DNA from: Clostridiaceae bacterium
GTDB lineage: Bacteria; Bacillota; Clostridia; Lachnospirales; Lachnospiraceae
NCBI GenBank assembly: GCA_902362865.1
Contig: CABIYE010000002.1
Span: 318,556 to 382,555 of the forward strand
DNA: 64,000 nucleotides
Reading direction: 5' to 3'
Shown here piece after piece: positions 57,095-64,000 of this stretch. The position numbers and the translations under genes are program-made. Positions within the stretch are counted from its first letter, which is position 1. Every line of letters starts with the position of its first letter. A model generated the notes under the pieces. That model made no database searches and was not told the DNA's origin. It saw only the letters and a program-made list of their open reading frames with translations.

Positions 57095-58000
57095 CTATCT
57101 AAATTCTAAATAGTACCATTTCATCCGTAAAAGTCCATTTCTCTGGACAACTGTTACTATATCTCCTTCTTCCGCCTGCTTATATTCATCTATTGAAACT
57201 TCTATATCTTCATCTCCATATTTTCCATCCCATGGTTTTACAGTTACATAATACATTTCTGCCTTACCTGATGACGAATGTTTATCTACAACTCTTACCC
57301 GATATTCCTCGGCCACACTAAAATCAAAATCTATATTAATAACGCAAAGTGCACCGAACCAAAAGAAACTGACACAAAAGATATAACCAGCAGCAACCAG
57401 TATTTTTCTCTTATATTCTTTTGAAAAAATGAAAAAAGGAATAATAAAAGTAAGGGATATAGCACCCCACATTACCCAAAATAACTGGTTATACCTATGA
57501 TTATCTGCGCCCCATATAAAGAAAAGAAAACCAGAAACCAGAACCGTTATTACCACAGAGGTAAAACCGCCTTGTTTATCTTCTGAGAAACTAATTCTGT
57601 CGCTATTCCGAATATAACGTACAATTGTCAAAACCGGAAAAACTACCGCTCCCGTAGTAAATAAAAATCCTATATAAGGAACCCCCCAGCTTAAAAGAAG
57701 ACAAAAAAAGGTACATGTTTTATAAACTTCTATCCGATGATCTTCAAATTTTTCCGGTCTTGCCCACGATTTATACCAGGGAAATTTTTTAGGAAGTTTC
57801 TTCACAAGTTTTTTTCTTATGCCGCTGTTATCATGGTAGATAATATAAACAGACACCAGAAAAAACAGCGCCGGTCTGACAATAACTCCCGGAAGCATCA
57901 TTAAAAGAATATATGCTGCAAAAAACAGCACTGTTTCTATAAAAACTCCCAACCATGATTCTTCAAAATTAATCTTTTTCTTTTTTCTCCTTTTCCCCAT
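57095..58000 (-). CDS. Multi-pass membrane protein of unknown function
   Basis: 301 residues. Lys-rich N-terminus (KRRKKKKIN), then about seven hydrophobic segments between residues 20 and 220, and a soluble C-terminal tail (about 220-301) with a strand pattern of EYRVRVVDKHSSSGKAEMYYVTVKPWDG. No motif is recognised. Starts 6 bases after the topoisomerase A stop, so it is transcribed with it. AT-richer than the gene before it. Confidence 0.65.
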   Translation of the reverse strand: MGKRRKKKKINFEESWLGVFIETVLFFAAYILLMMLPGVIVRPALFFLVSVYIIYHDNSGIRKKLVKKLPKKFPWYKSWARPEKFEDHRIEVYKTCTFFCLLLSWGVPYIGFLFTTGAVVFPVLTIVRYIRNSDRISFSEDKQGGFTSVVITVLVSGFLFFIWGADNHRYNQLFWVMWGAISLTFIIPFFIFSKEYKRKILVAAGYIFCVSFFWFGALCVINIDFDFSVAEEYRVRVVDKHSSSGKAEMYYVTVKPWDGKYGDEDIEVSIDEYKQAEEGDIVTVVQRNGLLRMKWYYLEFR

Positions 58001-58006
58001 CAGCCT

Positions 58007-60247
58007 TTATCCCCTGTTCTTCACTCCCTGGGTATCCCTCTTTCCTATCTTCAGCCGGTTCAGAGTTACCTCCTTCTCTTTAAATGCTACCTTCGCCTCC
58101 GTTCCTTCCACAAAGAGATATACGTTCTCCAGCTCATCATCCTTCTTAAGCTTAATTCCCCGGACACCAATGGCTCCTTTTTTCTTTTCGGAAACTTCCT
58201 CTGCCGGGAAACGCAGGAAGAACCCATCCCGGGTCTGCAGGACAACATGCTGATTATCCGTGATGACCTGAACACAGAGCAGCTCGTCCCCATCCTGAAA
58301 CTTCGTTGCCACAATGGTTCTCTTCGCCACCTGAAATTCCGTTCCCTCAACCTTCTTAATCATACCTTGCTTTGTTGCAAAGAGAAGCTTGGCGAATCGC
58401 ATCTGCTCCGCATCGCAGATATAGACAATTTCCTCCTGTGTGCTGTCATAGTTGCTGACATTATCTACAGGAAGTCCTTTATCCCGGAATTTTCCGAAAG
58501 GCAGGTCTAATACCTTCATCTGATGCATCTTTCCGGTATTGGTAAAGATACACAGCTTTCCGGTGTTCATACAGGAGACCACATATTTGTTCTCGCTGTC
58601 AGCCGCTTCCTTATTACGTTCATAGGTGGGCAGGTCTATCGTCTTCGCATAACCAAACCTGTCCATCAGAAACATCACTTCCTGTTCTTCTATCTTCTTC
58701 TCTTCAAATACGGCTTCTTCCGCATTCTCTACTACGGTACGGCGTTTTCTTCCGAATTCTTTTTTATACTGATCTAATTCTTCTATGATTACATCTGACA
58801 TGGAATTATAATTGTTCAGAATATCCTCGTATCTCTCAATTTTTTTCAGAGTCTCGTCATGCTCTTTCTGAAGCGCCTCAATCTCCAGTCCAATTAATTT
58901 GTAAAGACGCATCTCCAGAATTGCTGTCGCCTGACGCTCAGTAAACCGGAGCATCGCCGCCATCTTCTGGGATATTTTTGACTTAAACTTAATATTCTCT
59001 GTGATCCCCTGGGTCAGGCACGCCTTCGCGTCCTTCACATTCTGGCTGCCCCGGAGAATCTCAATAATCAGATCGATCACATCACAGGCCTTAATAAGTC
59101 CTTCCTGAATCTCTTTCTTGTCCAGTTCCTTTGCCAGAAGATTCTTATACTTTCTGGTGGCAAGTTCAAACTGAAAATCCACGTGATGCTCAATAATTTT
59201 CTTAAGCCCCATGGTTTCCGGGCGTCCGTCTGCTACCGCCAGCATATTAACGCCAAAGGTATCCTCCAGCCGGGTCTTTTTATAAAGCATATTGGTGAGA
59301 TTCTCTACATCTGCTCCCTTCTTCAGTTCAATAACGATGCGAATTCCTTCCTTGGAAGACTGGTTGGAAATGTCTACGATGTCGGAAGTTTTCTTAGACT
59401 CCACCAACGCACAGACATCATTTAAAAATTTCCCGATTCCCGCCCCAATCATGGTGTAAGGAATCTCCGTGATTACCAGGCGCTTCTTTCCGCCTTTCAT
59501 ATCCTCCACTTCCACCTTGCCGCGAATCTTAATCTTGCCGGAGCCTGTCTCATAAATATTTAGAAGATCGTCTTTATTTACAACAATACCGCCCGTAGGG
59601 AAATCCGGTCCCTTCACGTATTTCATCAACTGCTTCGTGCTGATGGCGTCATTTTTCATATATGCCTTTACCGCATCAATAACTTCTCCAAGATTATGAG
59701 TCGGAATGCTGGTAGCCATACCGACGGCAATCCCCTCCGCACCATTTACCAGAAGGTTGGGAACCCGCACAGGAAGCACTTCCGGCTCTTTCTCCGTCTC
59801 GTCGAAATTCGGTACAAAGTCCACAATATCCTTATCTAAATCCGCGAGAAATGCATCCTGGGTAAACTTGGCAAGCCTGGCTTCCGTATAACGCATGGCG
59901 GCGGCTCCGTCTCCCTCAATAGAGCCAAAATTTCCGTGTCCGTCTACCAGAATCATGCCTTTCTTAAAGTCTTGTGCCATAACCACCAGTGCTTCATAAA
60001 TAGAACTGTCGCCGTGGGGATGATATTTACCCATGGTATCTCCCACAATACGCGCACATTTTCTATAAGGCTTGTCATACCGGATTCCAAGTTCATGCAT
60101 ATCATAGAGCGTTCTTCTCTGCACCGGTTTTAATCCGTCACGCACATCCGGGAGGGCTCTCGCAATAATCACACTCATAGCATAATCAATATATGATTTT
60201 TTCATTACGTCCGAATATTCGGTACGGATAATCTGCTGGCTTTCCAT
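58007..60247 (-). CDS. DNA gyrase/topoisomerase IV subunit A
   Basis: 746 residues. Type IIA topoisomerase breakage subunit: active-site Tyr in EGDGAAAMRYTEARL, quinolone region HPHGDSSIYEALV (Ser and Glu unaltered). The C-terminal beta-pinwheel is present from about 520. The GyrA-box QRRGGKG is not seen in the pinwheel, and the protein is about 80 residues shorter than typical GyrA. This points to a ParC-like enzyme, though the family label gyrA is also used. Paired with the B subunit 17 bases upstream. Confidence 0.9.
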   Translation of the reverse strand: MESQQIIRTEYSDVMKKSYIDYAMSVIIARALPDVRDGLKPVQRRTLYDMHELGIRYDKPYRKCARIVGDTMGKYHPHGDSSIYEALVVMAQDFKKGMILVDGHGNFGSIEGDGAAAMRYTEARLAKFTQDAFLADLDKDIVDFVPNFDETEKEPEVLPVRVPNLLVNGAEGIAVGMATSIPTHNLGEVIDAVKAYMKNDAISTKQLMKYVKGPDFPTGGIVVNKDDLLNIYETGSGKIKIRGKVEVEDMKGGKKRLVITEIPYTMIGAGIGKFLNDVCALVESKKTSDIVDISNQSSKEGIRIVIELKKGADVENLTNMLYKKTRLEDTFGVNMLAVADGRPETMGLKKIIEHHVDFQFELATRKYKNLLAKELDKKEIQEGLIKACDVIDLIIEILRGSQNVKDAKACLTQGITENIKFKSKISQKMAAMLRFTERQATAILEMRLYKLIGLEIEALQKEHDETLKKIERYEDILNNYNSMSDVIIEELDQYKKEFGRKRRTVVENAEEAVFEEKKIEEQEVMFLMDRFGYAKTIDLPTYERNKEAADSENKYVVSCMNTGKLCIFTNTGKMHQMKVLDLPFGKFRDKGLPVDNVSNYDSTQEEIVYICDAEQMRFAKLLFATKQGMIKKVEGTEFQVAKRTIVATKFQDGDELLCVQVITDNQHVVLQTRDGFFLRFPAEEVSEKKKGAIGVRGIKLKKDDELENVYLFVEGTEAKVAFKEKEVTLNRLKIGKRDTQGVKNRG

Positions 60248-60264
60248 TTCTCATCTGCTCCTTC

Positions 60265-62187
60265 CTATATATCCAATTCCGCTTCCGTAGCATTCTCATA
60301 AATAAACGCCCGCCGCGGTGGTACCTCTGTTCCCATCAGCATCTCTGTCACGCTGGAAGCCATTCTCGCGTCCTCAATTTCCACTCGCTTAAGAATCCGG
60401 GTTTCGGGATTCAGTGTTGTTTCCCATAACTGTTCTGCATCCATTTCTCCCAACCCTTTATACCTCTGGAGGGTAAACGGCCCACTGTGAGTCTTTCTGT
60501 ATCGTTCCAGCGCCTTATCGTCATACAGATATTCTTCTTCCCCCTTCTTCGGCATTGCCTTATAAAGAGGCGGCATGGCAATATATACGTGTCCCTCATA
60601 GATAAGCTCCGGCATAAACCGGTAAAACAGGGTCAAAAGCAGTGTAGAAATATGGGCACCGTCCACATCCGCATCTGCCATAATGATAATCTTGTCATAA
60701 CGCAGTTTGCTGATATCAAAATCATTTCCATATCCTTCGGAAAATCCGCAGCCAAAAGCATTAATCATGGTCTTTATCTCTGCATTAGCAAGTATTTTAT
60801 CTATGCTCGCCTTCTCCACATTCAGAATTTTCCCGCGGATTGGAAGAATCGCCTGGTACATTCGGTCCCTTGCCGTCTTAGCTGAGCCTCCCGCGGAATC
60901 TCCCTCTACGATAAAAATCTCGCACCGGGAAGCATCCCGGCTCTCACAATTCGCAAGCTTTCCATTGCTGTCAAAGGAATATTTCTGCTTCGTCAGCAAA
61001 TTGGTTTTCGCACGTTCTTCTGTCTTCCTGATTTTCGCCGCTTTTTCCGCACAGGAAAGAACCTTTTTCAATGTATCCAGATTTCGGTCAAAGAAACGGA
61101 CAATCTCATCATTCGTCACTTTTCCGGTGGCCTTCGCCGCATCCGGGTTGTCCAGCTTCGTCTTCGTCTGCCCCTCAAACCTGGGATCCGGATGCTTAAT
61201 GGAGACGATTGCCGTCATACCGTTACGGATGTCCGCACCTGTAAAATTAGCGTCCTTCTCCTTCAGCACCCCCAGCTCCCGAGCGTACTGGTTCATAACG
61301 GTAGTAAAGGTTGTCTTAAATCCGGTCAGATGGGTCCCGCCTTCTGCATTGTAGATATTATTACAGAAACCAAGAACATTTTCATGGAATTCATTTACAT
61401 ATTGAAATGCCGCTTCCACTTCAATTCCCTCTGCCATCCCTTTAAAATACACCGGCTCATGTACTGTTTCTTTCTTAGCATTCAACTCTTTAATAAAACC
61501 GAGGATTCCATCCGGTTCATGGAATACGATATGTTCCGGCTCACTCAGACGTTTATCTTCATAAATAATGGTAAGAGACGGATTCAGATAAGCCGTCTCA
61601 TGCATACGGCTCTTTACCTCTTCTCCACGGAATTTTGTCTTCTCAAAGATCGTATCATCCGGAAGAAAATTCACCTTCGTTCCGGTCTTCTTCGTCTTGC
61701 CAATTCTGGGTAAAAGACCATCTTCCAACTCAATAACCGGAACGCCCCGCTCATATCTGTCATGGTGAATATATCCTTCCCTGCTGACCTCTACGTCCAT
61801 ATAGGCAGACAGTGCATTTACCACAGAAGAGCCTACCCCGTGAAGCCCGCCGCTTGTCTTATAAGCAGAACTGTCAAACTTTCCTCCTGCATGAAGCGTC
61901 GTATATACGATTCTCTCGGCAGACACGCCTTTGGCGTGCATGCCGACCGGAACACCACGTCCATTATCAGATACCGTCGCAGAACCGTCTTTTTCCAGTG
62001 TTACCTGTATCTCCGTACAATATCCCGCCAGGTGTTCGTCCACTGCATTATCCACAATTTCATAAATCAGATGATTCAGTCCCTTGGTTGACACGCTTCC
62101 TATATACATTCCCGGTCTTTTCCGGACTGCTTCAAGTCCTTCCAGTACCGCAATACTATCCGCATCGTATGTATTCTTCTTCGCCAT
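60265..62187 (-). CDS. DNA gyrase/topoisomerase IV subunit B
   Basis: 640 residues. ATPase subunit: RKRPGMYIGS, NAVDEHLAGY, DNGRGVPVGMH, GLHGVGSSVVNALS, TOPRIM EGDSAGGSAK and DADVDGAHISTLLLTLFYR, C-terminal QRYKGLGEM and MGTEVPPRRAFI. The IGKTKKTGTKVNF segment resembles ParE. Forms the holoenzyme with the A subunit. Which of gyrase or topo IV it is depends on whether another pair exists elsewhere in the genome. Confidence 0.92.
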   Translation of the reverse strand: MAKKNTYDADSIAVLEGLEAVRKRPGMYIGSVSTKGLNHLIYEIVDNAVDEHLAGYCTEIQVTLEKDGSATVSDNGRGVPVGMHAKGVSAERIVYTTLHAGGKFDSSAYKTSGGLHGVGSSVVNALSAYMDVEVSREGYIHHDRYERGVPVIELEDGLLPRIGKTKKTGTKVNFLPDDTIFEKTKFRGEEVKSRMHETAYLNPSLTIIYEDKRLSEPEHIVFHEPDGILGFIKELNAKKETVHEPVYFKGMAEGIEVEAAFQYVNEFHENVLGFCNNIYNAEGGTHLTGFKTTFTTVMNQYARELGVLKEKDANFTGADIRNGMTAIVSIKHPDPRFEGQTKTKLDNPDAAKATGKVTNDEIVRFFDRNLDTLKKVLSCAEKAAKIRKTEERAKTNLLTKQKYSFDSNGKLANCESRDASRCEIFIVEGDSAGGSAKTARDRMYQAILPIRGKILNVEKASIDKILANAEIKTMINAFGCGFSEGYGNDFDISKLRYDKIIIMADADVDGAHISTLLLTLFYRFMPELIYEGHVYIAMPPLYKAMPKKGEEEYLYDDKALERYRKTHSGPFTLQRYKGLGEMDAEQLWETTLNPETRILKRVEIEDARMASSVTEMLMGTEVPPRRAFIYENATEAELDI

Positions 62188-62281
62188 GTTACCTAAACCT
62201 CTCTTCTATCAAACTCTTCCGCGTATCTTTTGTACCCACAATCTTTTATAGTATACCCTAAGAAACGCAATATTTCCAGTC

Positions 62282-63502
62282 TTATTCGATAAGTACTGTA
62301 TGCAGAAGATCTGCCAGCACTTCCATAGCATTCTTCATTTCTTCTACGGTATTGGTCTGTGCACCTGCCTCTATAAGCAGTGATTTTGGCATGAAATGCA
62401 TGTTGTACCGATAGCCTCTTAGATAAATCCTTCTGGCAAATCCGGGATATTTATTGTTTGCCGCCACCTGCATCTGAAGGGAAAACGCCAGATTGTCCTG
62501 AATATACGGATTTGCAAGATAATCAATCTCACCGTTAGCCCTTGTCTTGCTTAGCCCATTAAAGAACATAATCTGCGCAGTCTGCTTGCCATTTACCTCT
62601 GTCACCAGATGAGTGCCCTCATTCACACCATCTCTGTGCAGGTCGATGACAACCTCTATGGTTGGATTTTCTTCCAGTATCTTCTGAATATCCGGCTTTG
62701 CCATATCATACGCTTTGCTTCTGTCCAATTCCCCGTTAATCAAATCGTACACGCCGGTATGATGAAGCGTCTGGATCTGATAAGTATGATTTAAAAGCTC
62801 TGTCAGATAATCGCCGACTCCCACAATAGAAGTAGACGGATCTCCCTCCACAGAATCTGCAAACATTTCTTGTGAATGTGTATGGTAAACCAATATCTTC
62901 GGACCGTCCGTCTCCTGGTTAATCTTCATATTTTTACTTAACAGCTCTTCCCCTTTTAGCTCATCCGGCCGTATCATAGTACTGCTGTCTACCGCATAGA
63001 AATTACTGATGAGGTAGTTAAAATCGCTCATTTTCTCTATAGAAGTATCCAACGGTACTCCGGCGGTGTGAAGCGTCTGTGCTGAATCATCTTCTCCATT
63101 CACCAACTGTCCGTCTGCCCCCACTTCATTCTCATCATTTGCCTGTGCCGCCAGAATCATAGCATATGTATCCGCATCCGAGGTGTCTGTCTCGGATGCG
63201 GACTTCCCTTCTACGTAACCTCCAAGAGGAATCAATTCATTTGCCTTAGACAGCAGCCATTCCCCCATCGAATGACTTTTATCTCCTTCGAGATAAGAAA
63301 ATCCGGTCAGGTACATTACTTTGGACTGCTCCAATAGTTCTTCCGCAACCTCTCCTTCTACCGCCTGAAACGGATGAATATCGAGCTTGATTCCTCCATA
63401 GATTATGAGAATTCCAAACACCAGTCCGAGCAATACGGTATGCACGCTCCATTTTCTTTCCAAATATTCCCACCCATTTCTATTTCCTGCCCAATCAGAC
63501 AT
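62282..63502 (-). CDS. spoIIP: Stage II sporulation protein P
   Basis: 406 residues. One N-terminal membrane anchor (about 20-40). The C-terminal amidase/endopeptidase domain has zinc motifs in ILVYHTHSQEMF (His and Glu) and VVIDLHRDGV. SpoIIP works with SpoIID and SpoIIM to degrade septal peptidoglycan during engulfment. 29 bases downstream of gpr, in the conserved gpr-spoIIP order. Confidence 0.93.
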   Translation of the reverse strand: MSDWAGNRNGWEYLERKWSVHTVLLGLVFGILIIYGGIKLDIHPFQAVEGEVAEELLEQSKVMYLTGFSYLEGDKSHSMGEWLLSKANELIPLGGYVEGKSASETDTSDADTYAMILAAQANDENEVGADGQLVNGEDDSAQTLHTAGVPLDTSIEKMSDFNYLISNFYAVDSSTMIRPDELKGEELLSKNMKINQETDGPKILVYHTHSQEMFADSVEGDPSTSIVGVGDYLTELLNHTYQIQTLHHTGVYDLINGELDRSKAYDMAKPDIQKILEENPTIEVVIDLHRDGVNEGTHLVTEVNGKQTAQIMFFNGLSKTRANGEIDYLANPYIQDNLAFSLQMQVAANNKYPGFARRIYLRGYRYNMHFMPKSLLIEAGAQTNTVEEMKNAMEVLADLLHTVLIE

Positions 63503-63531
63503 TTATTCATTCACTTTTATACTATATGAAA

Positions 63532-64000
63532 CTATACCTGATTTGAGAATAGCAGATTCAAAGCTTCTGAAATTGTGTAACTGATTCGTTTTACCGTATC
63601 GTCAATGTCCTTCGGCGTTACAAACATTCCATTTAAATGCGGAGCTATCAGTTCTTTTACTAATTCATATTTTTCCGCCGCACTGTATCCCTGCATCACC
63701 ACGCCTACTCCTTTTAACATCTCAGAGCTTTCCAAAGCCGCCAGAAGATTTTCCATAGCGTCATTTACAATTGTAGCCGCATCAACCACCGTCGGAACGC
63801 CTATGGCGATTACAGGAACTCCCACCGTTTCCCGATTAATAGCATTTCTCTGGTTTCCTACACCTGATCCGGGATGTATTCCTGTATCTGCAATCTGAAT
63901 GGTGCGGTTCAGTCTTTTAGAATTCCGCGCCGCAAGGGCATCAATGGCTACAATAAAGTCCGGTTTTGTCTCCTGCACGATTCCTTTGACAATCTCTACC
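63532..64000 (-). CDS. gpr: Germination protease GPR, 3' part
   Basis: The 5' end is cut by the window end; 155 residues are visible, beginning VEIVKGIVQETKPD. Degrades small acid-soluble spore proteins during germination. The conserved core DFIVAIDALAARNSKRLNRTIQIADTGIHPGSGVGNQR and VGVPVIAIGVPTVVDAATI is present. It lies directly upstream of spoIIP. Confidence 0.93.
   Translation of the reverse strand, partial: VEIVKGIVQETKPDFIVAIDALAARNSKRLNRTIQIADTGIHPGSGVGNQRNAINRETVGVPVIAIGVPTVVDAATIVNDAMENLLAALESSEMLKGVGVVMQGYSAAEKYELVKELIAPHLNGMFVTPKDIDDTVKRISYTISEALNLLFSNQV

Overview
The window reads as chromosomal DNA of an anaerobic, spore-forming Firmicute of the Lachnospiraceae type (Clostridia). 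The evidence is the mixture of sporulation genes (sigK, spoIIP, gpr), CodY, CIRCE-controlled groESL, a T-box in front of thrS, a Mn2+ riboswitch in front of mntP, a TGS-less ThrRS, DUF5688 and DUF6106 proteins, and the cluster ireB-ruvX-DUF1292-fur-rnjA-OMT-U32. Most genes lie on the minus strand. I see no prophage, CRISPR array or complete insertion sequence.

Layout. 0-0.5 kb: tail of an ABC-2 permease. 0.5-5.7 kb: accessory island with a 195-bp palindromic MITE-like element, a 1455-residue secreted SLH-domain surface protein with a 519-bp internal duplication, and a small XRE repressor. Matching operator palindromes overlap the promoters of both island genes. 5.7-8.5 kb: lipoprotein-like gene with azlCD (branched-chain amino-acid exporter), tRNA-Arg(CCG) and a DUF5688 gene. 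8.7 kb: second copy of the 195-bp element, bounded by a 9-bp direct repeat. 8.9-12.5 kb: efp, a YqeG phosphatase, an HD-hydrolase/shikimate kinase fusion, YjbQ and a patatin. 12.7-20.5 kb: ABC-F ATPase, thrS with its T-box, amidase, aldose epimerase, guaB and DUF6106.

20.6-28.6 kb: groESL, a small unknown gene, then comM-dprA-topA-codY read right to left behind a consensus promoter and a structured leader. 28.9-33.0 kb (plus strand): sigK, a GlnK/GlnL-like two-component system and a PfoR-family membrane protein that it probably controls. 33.0-44.8 kb (minus): RNA and translation housekeeping: U32, OMT, rnjA, fur, DUF1292, ruvX, ireB, mtaB, thiI plus a cysteine desulfurase (4-thiouridine synthesis), rsmE and prmA. 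A Crh-like HPr gene is inserted in the opposite direction, 70-bp tandem repeats lie upstream of prmA, and mntP sits behind its riboswitch.

45-57 kb: a membrane-anchored secreted protein, trmO, a divergent AraC/MFS pair, MATE, nfo, glyA, a divergent aminotransferase/LysR pair and pepD. 57-64 kb: a membrane protein, a type IIA topoisomerase A/B pair, spoIIP and the 3' part of gpr, which runs off the window.

The least ordinary items are: the XRE/SLH operator module; the MITE-like 195-bp repeat with a target-site duplication; the HD-shikimate kinase fusion; the structured leader upstream of comM; the GlnL-type regulator with 21-bp-spaced direct repeats before the PfoR gene; and the structured 70-bp repeats before prmA.
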